From Volvariella volvacea V23 (taxonomy: Eukaryota > Basidiomycota > Agaricomycetes > Agaricales > Pluteaceae), in contig KB722751.1 of the NCBI GenBank assembly GCA_000349905.1, positions 673,512 to 737,511 of the forward strand: a DNA stretch of 64,000 nt, in the 5' to 3' direction. Position numbers and translations under genes: made by a program. This document shows positions 48,330-59,683 of the stretch, piece after piece. The notes under the pieces are model-generated. The model was not told the origin of the DNA, did no database searches, and saw nothing but the letters and a program-made list of their open reading frames with translations. Each line of letters opens with the position of its first letter. Position 1 is the first letter of the stretch.

Positions 48330-49899
48330 ATGGTGACCCCAGACCTCCCAGTAGACGTATGGCTCTATATTGCTCAGTTCCTTCCCCAGCAAGACCTCAA
48401 GGTCATGCTCGCAGTCAATAGCCTGTTCTACAATATCGCGATGGATGCACGATATAGAGATGTTTTCCTGAGAGAGCGGAATGAGGCGACTATCTGGCTT
48501 GTCCACCGACTGGCGTGAGTAGAGCCATCCCCAATCAACTCAACAAATATCTAACTAGCTCTCAGCGACCCCGCAGTCGGACATCGTGTCAAAGGCTTGC
48601 ATATGCGGTTACAAGAATACCGCAAGCCCGAACCGCCACCACAGACTCGGAATAGTGGTTTCCGACCTCTACGCTATCTACTCTCTCACACTTCGGGAGG
48701 AAAGACTCAAAAGCCCCAAATTTCTTCAAGTTCCTTTACACACTTCGTAGATGGATTGATCAATGCTTTCCCTGCCCTAGTCAACCTCAGAGAATTCTGC
48801 ATCGATGCTTGGGACGTTCCATCTGACTTTGACTTAGGGCCCTTTTATGCGACTGCCTGGAAGTGCTTTGGCCCAACATTGCACCGAGCTACCCTGGGAG
48901 GAAATCTAGAGGGCTATCGCGTGTTCACGATGTCTAATCCACCGTTCGTGGCCTTGCAGGAGCTGTTCATTGAATTCACCAACGATGGCTTCAACGCCTC
49001 CAGTTCAGGCACAAACTCAGTGGAGATTCTTTCAAAGAATGTCGGGTCACTCTTGAGGACTTTGGCCCCTCGATTGCGCGTGCTCGGTATTCAGTCGTGG
49101 GCTTCGCTTGACTTGTCATCGTTTTTCACCGCCCTCCCTCCGTTCCCCTGTATAGAGTATTTCAGAATTCGCACACCCTTCAACATCTCTTTCGCCTCGG
49201 ACCCGTCTGGGCTTAGCCGATTCCTGAGCCAGGTATCTCCTACGTTGCGAACATTAGAATTGCGCCTGACCCCGACGGGTGCAGCGTTGTATACAAACGT
49301 AGGAGAGGTTCTGAGTCAGTGGTTGCACCAGACCATGTCCACCATTCCCAGATTTAGATCGCTGAGGACGCTTCAATTCTATCCAACCCAATTCTCTGGG
49401 GGACTGGAGGCCTTGTTAACGATCCTTCGTGCATCCCAAGAGACACTGGAAAGTCTGAGCATCAAAGATCGGTATCTCCAGTTCCAGGAGGTTGAGCGCG
49501 TGATTGAAGCGCTGGGGGAAGATTGTGGTCTTGTGACCCTCAGACTCAACGTTTTGTGTCTCAAGCCAGAACTCATTCACCTACTGGCTCGTAGACTCCC
49601 ATATCTCAAAGATTTGACGATATATATTGCGGAGGCGGCAATCAATGATCTTGCCTCGCCCGATTCGGTACGTTTGCTCTTTAGCCAGCGCGGATGGTAT
49701 ACTAAGCCCACAATAGCAAGGATTTATGTCAGAGATGGAGGGACATGTATACAATGACTGGAAGCTCTGGAATATCGGAGTCTGGCAGGGTGGTTCGCGC
49801 ATCAATGCGCATGTTATGGCAGCATTTCTTAAAGCTATTCCTTCTCTGGGTAGTCTATGGGACACGGGGTCGCTGAGCCCAGACGTGGAGGCACCATAA
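48330..49899 (+). CDS. F-box protein with LRR-like repeats
   Basis: The N-terminus MVTPDLPVDVWLYIAQFLPQ..LKVMLAVNSLFYNIAMD is an F-box, which would bind Skp1 in an SCF ubiquitin ligase. After an intron, DPAVGHRVKGLHMRLQEY leads into a ~380-residue region of irregular leucine-rich repeats (LREFCIDAWDVP, LRVLGIQSWASLDL, LRTLELRLTPTG, LESLSIKDRYL, LKDLTIYIAEA). The last exon, after an intron at about 49669-49717, ends NDWKLWNIGVWQGGS..FLKAIPSLGSLWD. This arrangement and ending match large F-box families of Rhizoctonia-like fungi as I know them. The target is unknown. Confidence 0.82.
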
Positions 49900-50114
49900 T
49901 TCTTAATACCCTTCTTTCAGCAGCGTCAGGACGCTGATGGAGTACATATTTAACTATATAAGTGGACAAGTACTGGTGGACTTTGATTGGATGTGCTGTA
50001 TTTGTTATTGCTTGCAAAGCCCTCCAGCCCCTTTCCGCTCTCCTTTCCATACTGGTAATCCATTTATATCGTGCATCGCGCCTGCTACCGTCGTAATACC
50101 CACATCTCATCAAC

Positions 50115-51418
50115 ATGACCGACCTCGTAGATTCTATGCTTGATCTGATGCGGCGCCTTCCACCAACACGGACGGAAGAGAACGTGTCTGCCCTTATTTC
50201 GATCTGCCCAGACTACGCCGATGATCTCCTCGGGAGTGTTGACCAGCCATTACAATTGAAAGTAGATCGCGCAACTGGAAGGGAGTACCTTGCTTGTGAT
50301 TACAATCGAGATGGAGAAAGTTACAGGTAGGACTCCTTTCCTATACCGTATTCTAGAAATTGTGTGCACTCTGCAATGAAGCATGCCGCCGTCTTTTGGC
50401 TTTTGTTAATATTGATATTACCCACGACAGATCTCCCTGGTCGAACGAGTACGACCCACCACTGGATGATGGAACGGTTCCCTCTGCAAAGCTCAGAAAG
50501 CTAGAAGTTCAGGCTAACGAAGCCTTCGATACCTACAGAGAGATGTACGACTTCCCTCTCCGTTCGTGTCTTTGTATTGGCTCCTGATCAACTCGTTGCA
50601 GGTACTATGAAGGCGGTGTTTCTTCAGTATACCTTTGGGACTTGGACGATGGTGGATTCGCTGGTGTGGTATTGCTCAAGAAAGGTTCGTGTCTTGGTAT
50701 CTACCACCATGGGCAACTGTTGATAGCATAGATCCTATCTACTATTACGTTTGATCATTGTGATACAGTCATGGCACCAGCAACGCCGACTGAGCCATCA
50801 GGCAGCTGGGACTCTATTCACGTTTTTGAAGTCGCAGAAAGAGGGCGACAGGCTCACTATAAGCTGACATCCACCATCATGCTTCAAATAATTACACGGC
50901 GGGCATCTTCGTCTGATCAAGATAATAAGGAGTCAGGAAAGCATGGACTCGAGAACTGGAAACGGGATGGTGAGGTCAGTTTAAGCGGGAGCATGACGAG
51001 ACAAGTAAGTGCGCACAGCGCGCGTTATACGCGCATATATTTGACCTTAGGACGTGATGCACGCTAACATGCTCGTATTGATGCTAGACTGAGCAAGATT
51101 GGCCAATTCACGACTCTTCTTCCCATATTACCAATACAGGAAAGATGATTGAAGAAATGGAAATCAAGATGAGGAATCTGTTGCAAGAGGTACGGCCGCC
51201 ATCATGGCTCATACCTATTCCATTGTAACTGACGCGTTGCCCTTTATGGTTGTGCTCTACAATTCTGATGGTCATACACTACACTTGACGCACAACAGGT
51301 GTATTTCGGCAAGACACGGGACATCGTCTATGATCTCCGCAGTGTTGATGACCTTGAAAAGGCACGGCGACAAAAAGAGCTTCAGAAGGAGCTCGTCGGA
51401 TTTATCAAGCGTCCATAA
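50115..51418 (+). CDS. CAP2: F-actin capping protein subunit beta
   Basis: The spliced protein begins [28 protein letters not shown] (the CapZ beta start), then [40 protein letters not shown] sequence (here [13 protein letters not shown]), [40 protein letters not shown], and [17 protein letters not shown]. It ends [35 protein letters not shown] and VGFIKRP. Five or six introns are seen. It pairs with the alpha subunit to cap actin barbed ends. The insert around [10 protein letters not shown] is slightly longer than in yeast. Confidence 0.93.
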
Positions 51419-51648
51419 GTCTTAGCTGCAGGCAGTGCATCATAAGGATGATAGATATCATCACTATTCATTTGGAGATTAATTGGCTTAAACGACCACA
51501 AAGATTGTTACCAAAGAACACCGGACTATGCGCTTGATACAGCACCCGGACAATGGAAGCCACTGGAGGCGATTGGATGCAGATTGAATTGAATTGGATT
51601 TAATTTAGAATCGCAGCCCTCAACCATGCTGTTGGGACACGTTGTATT

Positions 51649-52412
51649 TCATCGCCCGGCGGCTAGTTGCTTGTCAGCTATTGGGTTTGCATGGATGGTT
51701 ATCTGAGACGGAGTTAATTCGATGGGTGAGAATTATGACCAATCCCAAACGCACGCTCTCGAGTTTAATTTCCTGGACCGGGCGATTCTTGTTATTAACG
51801 GGGACTCGTTCCATCGTGTCCAAGGTTGAATCAACCCCGTCAATTACTTTACCGAAAATAGTGTATTTCCCATCAAGGTGTGCTTGTTTCGAGTACGTGA
51901 TGAAGAATTGAGATTTGTTAGAGTCTGGGCCGGAATTCGCCATTGCCACAATACCACGAGCATTGAACTGAGGTGATGCCCAGTTGCATGAGCACAAATG
52001 GAGGTATCCATGACTCCAAGACGAACTCACCTTCAGCGTGGATCTGATCTCATCAGCGAAGGGACCTCCCCAGATGCTCTGACCACCCTTGCCTGAACCA
52101 GTAGGATCGCCAGTTTGGATCATGAACCCCTTGATGTTACGGTGGAATATGCAGCCATCATAATAGTTTGAAGCACAAAGAGCAAGGAAGTTCTATAGGA
52201 GGTGATAAGTATGGAGATGAAAGGGCAGAAACACCCTCACCTCTGCCGCTTTCGGTACTGCTTCGCAAAAAACCTCAATCTAGGATGATGGTCAACTTGG
52301 GCATACGATCTTGAAACACGATGCACACCTTTATTTCACCATGACTTGTATGCAGCGTAACGGACTGTGAACTGAGTTAAATTGAATTATGATAGACCAA
52401 TTGACGTACCAT
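51649..52412 (-). CDS. Cyclophilin PPIL3-type peptidyl-prolyl isomerase
   Basis: The spliced protein reads SVTLHTSHGEIK, IEVFCEAVPKAAE, NFLALCASNYYDGCIFHRNI, KGFMIQTGDPTGSGKGGQSI, FNARGIVAMANSGPDSNKSQ, FFITYSKQAHLDGKYTIFGK. It ends ITIHANPIAD and a short tail. This is PPIL3, a compact cyclophilin associated with the spliceosome; the isomerase residues (R of FHR, F/Q of QTGD and QFF) are kept. The only ATG that fits the family start lies at 52410-52412 and is followed at once by a donor GTACGT. Splicing to ..TTCACAG joins ATG to TCC, giving MSVTLHT. The last intron (about 51699-51748) is needed to reach the family C-terminus. The gene is convergent with the capping-protein gene. Confidence 0.88.
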
Positions 52413-52946
52413 TCTGTGGTGGTGGTTGAGATTGCCAATGAACGAACCACGTGGGTTCACTTTCTCCCGGCATTCAAAAAGCCTCCGGATGCCAAACCCG
52501 TTCGCTGTCGAGATTGTTGGAGACGATGACCGGGATGCCAGTCAAAGCATGAACTAGTCTCATAGTAACAAGAACGCTTCACGACGACTTCGATTATTGA
52601 ATGGGATCCTGTCAGAGTCTAAGACTAGCACACATTGACAATCGTAAATTAACCACGTTTCCCTAGCGTGTTTTGAATGGTCTGATCCAGCCCTAAATCT
52701 TGACAACAATGAGCCGGTTACTTTTCAGGGTACCCTGCACGGTTTGTCAACTTTTGTCAACTGCAAGATTGAAAACTGAAATTTGGCAAGTTGAAGGCTG
52801 GGGTAGCCGACGATCTTCGATCATTAGGTCATAGGGTAACAGACGTGACAGGTGTCACAAATATGAATTAAGAGAGTAGCCGGCTTCATTGATACATCTC
52901 GCATCCTCCTCCTTCTCTTCTCCCCCTCTCTTCGTTTCTTGCACCT
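52413..52946. other. Divergent upstream region, PPIL3 / G-alpha gene
   Basis: About 530 bp without a coding signal. It should carry the promoters of both genes. Confidence 0.5.
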
Positions 52947-54889
52947 ATGCGCACACCTTCTATCAACAGCCAAGACGATCCATTATCCGCTGCTATTAAA
53001 CCACCTCCAACCGAATCCGAGGCAGAACGTGCGGAGAGACTCAAGGCTGAAGCAGAAGCGCGGCGCATCTCCGACCAGATTGACGAGGACCTCAGGCTAG
53101 AACGCGAGAGAAAGAAGAAGGGGAAGGATGACGTGAAGGTCTGCTGATTCGACCCTGATGCATGCGCATATAGTCACATTGATGCAGCTTCTACTTCTGG
53201 GGCAAGCTGAGAGTGGTAAATCCACACTGCAGAAGCAGTTTCAGCTCATGTACAAGCCCCAATCTCTTGAGCTGGAACGCAGCTCCTGGAAGACTGTTAT
53301 ATACTTCAATATTGTTCGCTCCTTAAGACACATTCTTTCGACGCTTGAGTCATGGGACGACAGTCTTGACGGGCTTCGGCGCCCAAGCGAGCCACAACTG
53401 ACTTGGACTCAACCTGAACAGACTTCAGATGAAATACAACTATCTTCTCGTACTAATGGCGATCAACGAGAGCGAGCTCGGCCAACGTCAAATTCCTCCA
53501 ATCACCACAAGTCTAACTCTTCTTCCACCGTCATCGCCAATATTCGACTCCGTTTGTCACCCCTTATCGTTTCTGACGAACAGCTCGCAGACAAGCTTAG
53601 CGGTGGAATTCAAGTGTCTGGTGCTGCCAGAAACGCTGCATATGTGCGGAGTGGATGGCAAACCCGGGCATTGGAACAAGCGTTCGGCAGACTGAAACCT
53701 AAGCGCGCTTCTGCAGATGGCGAAAGACGGAGTCGCGATTCTACTTCTACCACATACTCCCAAGAAATGCCACCTGATCCCTTGATAGAGGAGGTTGCCA
53801 ATATGCTCGAGCACTTCAAAGATGATATCTGGCAACTTTGGGAGCACCCCGTAACGCGCGGACTCATTTCTAGACGGAAACTCAAGCTGGATGAATGGTC
53901 AGAGTTGTACGTACACTGTATGCGCTTTTGGTCAACTTGACGGGGTTCTCACCATTATTCAGTTTCCTTCAGCATATTGGTCGCATTGCGACGAGGAACT
54001 ATGTTCCAACCACAGGTGAATTCACTTTTTACATAAGTCACCAAGCACTTACGTTGAGTAGATGATATTCTCCACGCGAGGGTCCAAACCATCGGTGTTT
54101 CTGAGCACGTATTCGACGTTACAATTCACGGGAAGATCGTTAGCTGGCATCTTTATGATGTAGGTGGAGCTAGAGGCCAACGCCACACTTGGGTACCCTT
54201 CTTCGACGATGCCAATGCCATCATCTTTGTTGCACCAGTCAGCGCATTTGACCAGGTAGGAAGGCGTTCACCCTGACCTCCATTACTCGTTGATCATATT
54301 GTGAACCCTCTCAGTACCTGGAAGAAGACCCTCAAACGAATAGAATCGACGACTCATTACAATTGTTCACGCAAATATGCGCTAACCCATTGTTGAAGAG
54401 TGTCCACTTGGTTCTTTTCCTCAGTAGGTTCCCGGCTCCATCGCACGAATGGTGCTTACTAGTGAACAGATAAGACTGATCTTCTCAAAGCCAAGTTAGA
54501 TAGTGGGCTGATGGTTCGAAAATAGTAAGCACTCCAGTCCCGTTGCGAATTTGGCATTGACCTAGAGGATAGTATAACCTCGTTTGACGACCGCCCGAAT
54601 GAGTATGAATCCGTCATACAATATTTCCGTGCACACTTTCTACAAGTCCATCGAAAAAACAATGAAAATCGTCGTGTACTGTATACACACTTCACTAGTG
54701 TAGTGGTGAGTTTGGTCGATGTATAGCGGTGGACGTTGCTAAGTACCATCACCTCCAGGACACAAAAGCTACCCAGAGGATCATTGGGAATGGTACGTAC
54801 TATTTAGTATAGTGAAAACTCGTTCTAACCTCCGTGTAGTTCGCGACTCAATTTTCCGGGGTTATCTCCAGTCCGCTGCGCTCGTATGA
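52947..54889 (+). CDS. Atypical heterotrimeric G-protein alpha subunit
   Basis: The charged N-terminal helix (AERAERLKAEAEARRISDQI) matches the beta-gamma-binding helix, but there is no MGxxxS myristoylation start. G1 is LLLGQAESGKST. The helical domain carries a long insert with Ser/Asn-rich sequence (about 53380-53520). Switch I is PTTDDILHARVQTIGVSE, G3 is LYDVGGARGQRHTW, G4 is LFLNKTDLL and G5 is TSVVDTKATQRI. The C-terminus is IFRGYLQSAALV. In G3 the catalytic glutamine of DVGGQ is alanine (54169-54171), so GTP hydrolysis should be impaired. About eight introns. Basidiomycetes have expanded divergent G-alpha families and this belongs there. Confidence 0.85.
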
Positions 54890-55513
54890 GCAGTGCCTGG
54901 TGTACCCAACCATCCCAACCATCCAACCACCGGATTGTTTACTCCAACGCGCCCCGCGGTGCTGATACATTGCGCCGTTCAATACCAAGTCCCGTCATGT
55001 CTCCTGTGTCTGTACTCATGTCCCTGTACCACGTAACTCTTCAGGCTCAAGTGCACCCGCTTTCTATTTTCCTATGCTCTCGACTCGTAAACAACCTTCA
55101 GATACTCTACGAACTGCTTTCGTTTTTTTATGTGCACTTTATTTGTTATCTTCTTGCTGCCAACCGGACTGTCCATTCATTGTACACACTACATACACTT
55201 GCTTTGTTCCTTCACGTATAGTACTATTAATAGATTAATGTAGTTGACCCCTATCCGGTGAGCGTGATTTCTATGCGCCGTCAGCGCTCCTCTATTCTCA
55301 TTTTACCGGGGTTACTGAAGAGGGTAAATTCAACTTTATATTTGCATCCGTCTCAAAACCTTTCTATTGACGTTGCTAGCTTTAAGTTGCAATCGTGTAC
55401 CTGAATCGCATTTATTCTAATTCAAAAACGCGTATTGCGCGTCCGAAAGGGTGGACGAACGGCGTCAAACCTCCCCACACCACCCCGATTGGCTCGGGAA
55501 TACAATTAGCCTT
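54890..55513. other. Intergenic, convergent 3' ends
   Basis: About 620 bp between the stop codons of the G-alpha and TAD1 genes. No protein-like frame or RNA gene was seen. Confidence 0.5.
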
Positions 55514-57174
55514 CTATTCGCCCTTCACCAAAATCATGGGCATGCTGAGTATGCCCACTTCTTCGCCAGCAATGTTAAAGTGTCCCGTTTTACACCCCGA
55601 ACGGATCCAAGCCCCAAAAGGCGGCCTGCTCGGGGCTGTCTTTGGATTTATTGACCCCACAGCTTCATGGGGCCCTTCGTTAGCCTCTTCTGGAATGGAA
55701 CCTAGAAGGGTTAGCTTCAGGCGCTGATATTCAATTCGTCGTTGCTTGAGAGCGGTGTACGAAATTACGTTGAGGTCCGGTAGCGGGGTAGACGTTGACC
55801 ATGATTTCGAGGATGCCAAGATTTGGGTACAGAGATTGAAGAGGGCGATCTTGGATACTTGAGGTCTGGACCGAGTCGGATTGGTGAGGTGGTGAAGTGC
55901 TGCCCCTGGGGGATGTATCGATGGAGTGTACGTACCTAGATTTCTCTCTGAATCGGTGTTTTGGTGGTACGCCGCGTTTCATGCCATTGATGAAGACATC
56001 AAATGAAGGTGCGTCTGCTATCCAGCATAGAGCTGTTAGGGGCGCAATAAGGTTTGAGTCCGTGGATTACGAACAGAAACCAAGGATGCTTTACATTCAT
56101 TACAGGAGTTTGAGAGCGTTGCTGACTCGATACGTGCTTCGCCGTGCAGTGTAGTCGCCGGCATTGCTGTTCGCAAGCGCGAGTGCGGGAACGGCAAACC
56201 ATTGAATTCAATAGTAGGCTTTTTGATTGGTCCAGCCCAGCTCGAGATGTCCTCTTGCACTGGGGACAATAACCTTCCCCAAAATGCCCTTTCACAATCC
56301 TCGCGTACCACTGGTTGCAGCCCCTCTTCCACTTCACCAATGACAATCTTGTCAATATACAGAGGTTCCAAAAAATACGTCGCAAGGGCGCCTTGGAAAC
56401 CCAAGACGTTCCAAGATGCAATTTTGTCGCTGCATGACATGCAAGAGGTCGGTGGAGAATCTGCTCGACCAGGTTTGGTACGAAGAACACCAAAGAGGGA
56501 ATAGTTGTTTCTGCCTCTGGACATTGTATCGCCCTCGGATAGTTCGAGGGTTGGAACAGCAACGTGATTAGACGAGTCCTTGAGAGCAGCCATGGCTGGG
56601 TCTTGGAACGCTGCGAGATATCGCATCGAGGCGTCTCCACCTATCGCCATCATTCTTAGCTGGGGAGCTGAATTGGGGAAAGGACGACACACCAACATGG
56701 AACAGTCGAAATGTAAAGATTGACTTTAACCCCTTCCTGCAAGGCATATCTCACCCTGGCCTCTTCACCGTTATCCACGGCTTCGAAAACACGGCGAATC
56801 CACGTGGATTGTCTGGATCCATTCTGCTCGGCATCACTGGGCTGCGGTGTACACTCCACTCGCTGTACTTCCTCCATAAACCACCGTATAGCACCTCTCC
56901 TAGCCAGCACCTCCGCGTGACTATCATGCACCATCTCCCCGCGTAGTGGTAACTTAGACATTGGGAGGCATTTCGTTCCAGTCGCCAATGAGATGATTTT
57001 GAAGTTGTCCTCTAGATCCAGACTATGGTCATTGTCGTCGAGTAGTTGGCGTGTAAGATAGAAAGAAGCTAGGATAGTATGCTGGGATGGGGGCGGCTTG
57101 AAGTTGGTTGATTTATAGAGATCTAATATGCGTGCTACGTGCTGGTTTGTATTGGAGGCATGATCTTGGTGCAT
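55514..57174 (-). CDS. TAD1: tRNA-specific adenosine deaminase TAD1 (ADAT1)
   Basis: The protein begins [20 protein letters not shown], then [20 protein letters not shown] and [18 protein letters not shown] (zinc His and proton-shuttle Glu in HAE). [10 protein letters not shown] and, after an intron, GGDASMR supply the first zinc Cys region; [20 protein letters not shown] supplies the second. C-terminal blocks are [17 protein letters not shown] and [12 protein letters not shown], and after short introns [20 protein letters not shown]. The enzyme converts A37 to inosine in tRNA-Ala. At least four introns are needed; exon joins near 55820-55980 are tentative. Confidence 0.85.
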
Positions 57175-57211
57175 GGGCAGTTGGAAAGATGTGCATTATC
57201 TTATCTCAAAT

Positions 57212-57490
57212 TTATCTTATCAATTCCGATTTCCACCAATCAATCTCAGAACGCAACAGCATCAGGACATCTTTATTCCGTGATGTGCTTGATCTTTGTA
57301 CATCCTCTATGATCTTCTCAGTTTGCAAGGGCATCCGGTAATACGTATTCAGCACCACGGATTGCGGAACTAGACGGGAGACCGTCGCTTTTGCATCCGC
57401 ACCGCCGCCCAACGCTTCGTGATATTTTTGTGGTGGTACGGAAAAGTTGCATACCAAGCCCGGACCACTCAAAACGCGCATCAACACCAC
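57212..57490 (-). CDS. Small hypothetical protein, 5' end uncertain
   Basis: A minus-strand frame ending 37 bp before the TAD1 start. The core reads SGPGLVCNFSVPPQKYHEAL, then DAKATVSRLVPQSVVLNTYY and IIEDVQRSSTSRNKDVLMLL, and ends EIDWWKSELIR. Composition looks protein-like, but I do not recognise the family. The true start is probably farther upstream across an intron: an ATG at about 57579 (MPQF) could be spliced on, but the implied first intron would be only ~31 bp. Treat the N-terminus as unknown. Confidence 0.4.
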   Translation of the reverse strand: MVLMRVLSGPGLVCNFSVPPQKYHEALGGGADAKATVSRLVPQSVVLNTYYRMPLQTEKIIEDVQRSSTSRNKDVLMLLRSEIDWWKSELIR

Positions 57491-58189
57491 GTAAGGAAGA
57501 GAAAATGGGTTACCTGCGGTTATAAGCTTCCTTAGGCTGAGTGTGGGGGAAGCACAGTGGGGTATACAAATTGAGGCATCGTATTTTATCTAATAGACAC
57601 GAGATTTCGACAATCGAAAGCATATATAACAATTAACCCATCTGGGCGGTCCACTTGGAATAAATTATAGCTACAGGTCCTGTCAACTTAAATAGTACCC
57701 TGGGATTTTACAAGCGTACACGCATATACAGGATACTGTGGCGTGCTTGAACCCTGTATGTAGTCGTTATCTGGAGCAGGAAAGGTCGTGTTGCACGGCG
57801 GGGGTGATAAGGTGGTTGAAGGGAAGAGATGTGGATAATGCAAAGGTCAAAACACAGATGGTGGTGAGGACAAGCGTATGAGCGGAGGACGAGGACGGAA
57901 TAAACGAAGGTGGTGAAAAATTATCAGTTCATATGATATAGTTCCATTATACCCGTGACACTGCTGACATTACAATCCGTTTTTTGAAGATATATGCACT
58001 AGTTTTGGGTCCACTTTTGAGTCGGAGGATAAGAATATCTTATACGCTGGCAAAAAGCCAATGGTAGCACCTGATGGAGGCGTTAACAGGGGAGTGGCAC
58101 ACTATGGAAGTTTGCCTACCATTGTAAGTTGGCGCAACTAGAAGAAGCACATGTAGAGGTGGTCGTCTTAATTGACGTCGATCCACCTA
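57491..58189. other. Intergenic
   Basis: About 700 bp with AT-rich stretches. No convincing gene. It probably contains the 5' part of the small hypothetical gene and the 3' UTR of the bHLH gene. Confidence 0.45.
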
Positions 58190-59683
58190 CTAACTACTCG
58201 TCTCATCAAGCCCATCTTCTGCCGGCTCCTCCTCGTTATCATCGCCTTCTCTACTCTCTCCGCCCTTCCATTCACGTTCCCATAGGGGTATCCCCGGCAA
58301 TTCTGACATTGACGATGGAAGGGGTATAGTAGCAGGGTGTCCTGTGGGCAACACTGCACGTGCATGCTGATATCGTGCAAGGAGCGCACTTCTTTCTACC
58401 AGCAATTCATTGATGTAATCAATTGCTAAGAAAACGCAGAATATCAGCATTCATTGCATAATTGGGTGAAGGCGGGGTGCCACGAAGACCTCGAAGACCT
58501 CCTAGACCGAGTGGCAGAGAAGGGCATCTAGAGACTCACACTTTGCTAGCACGACGTTCTCACTCCTTGGTCCTGCTCTCCCATCCAACTTCTCCCCGTC
58601 AACTTCCAGTTTCTTTGCCCTTCTCCGCTTTGACGAGGTTTTGGCCTGAGTGGGATCATTTGCGGCTGCCAAAGCAGCGGCGGCAGCAGCTTGCTCCTCT
58701 TCTTCCTCCGCCCTTATGGCCTCTCTTAGCGCAGGGACCGTCTCGCATAGAGCCTCATAACCACGTCTAATATTTGCACGCCGTTTCTGTTCCGACTGTA
58801 TATGGTTAGCCTTCTTTTGCGAAGGCGACAGAAGAGCGGCCTTTTGTGGTGCTGACGGCTGTTGGCCTTGCAATCTTTGAGCCCGTGCGTTACTACTATT
58901 TGACGCAGATTGGTGATTGGACTGCTGCCGGGTAACGGTTGCTGAACCCGATGGGGTAATTGGATACGGAAGTTGGTGTGGCGGAGAGAGACGGGGTCGC
59001 TTCAAAGTTGAAGCAGGGACGGAGGGTGACACTGTGGAAGAGGAAGTGTGGGCAGAGTGTCGCTCCGAAAGATATGGCGTTGGCGGAGGTGGGGAAGGTT
59101 CAACACCCGTCGAGGCACCCGATGTGGACGGAGACATTGATGACGGGAAACCATTAGGCGCTGAAGTCGTTGGAAAAGAGAAATTGACGGAAGATGTGCT
59201 TGATGGAGGAGCGGACGTGTTGGACGCAGAAGCTGGTGGGGAAGGGGTCATGGATGGGATTGGAGAAATAGATATTGGATGGAGGCCTGGATGCTGGATC
59301 TGTGCTTGCTGCAGTTTGTTCGTGAGGAATGGGAAAACGTCATTGCGATAGGAGGTTGGTCGATGATTTTGAATCTGTCGGACGGGCTGCTGCGGCTGCT
59401 GGGAAGATGACTGGACTGAATGGGAATCGCTGTGTTGGCGCTGGTGCTGAGACTCGTACAGACCGCCCCCATGCAGCGAAGCCCATCGATTATCGTCCAG
59501 GGACATGAGATCCTTCGTCGCCTTCACCAAGGCCTCCCTGCCTTGTATTGGGGGTATTTCGATGTCATCCGGGATCCCTTGTGCATACATCGACCATTCC
59601 GACGATACCGACTCCGAGAATGGGTCAATTGATGAGAGAAAACCTTGGAAAGCTAATGATTCCGAGGGAGTGAGCAAGGACAT
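58190..59683 (-). CDS. Basic helix-loop-helix transcription factor
   Basis: A ~390-residue Ser/Pro/Gln-rich N-terminal part is followed by the bHLH domain. The basic region is KKANHIQSEQKRRANIRRGY (H-x3-E-x2-R-R present as HIQSEQKRR), helix 1 ALCETVPALREAIRA, and the loop is an unusually long Ala/Glu-rich and Lys/Arg-rich segment. After an intron whose donor follows NVVLAK, helix 2 is SIDYINELLVERSALLARYQ. The H, E and R positions predict E-box (CANNTG) binding. In the same frame upstream of 59683, protein-like sequence continues (PSGTDPSIRN..LNSPGSLPYSSHDTP), so the real start probably lies in a further exon near 59.75-59.95 kb. The long loop resembles fungal INO4/ESC1-type factors. Confidence 0.82.
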
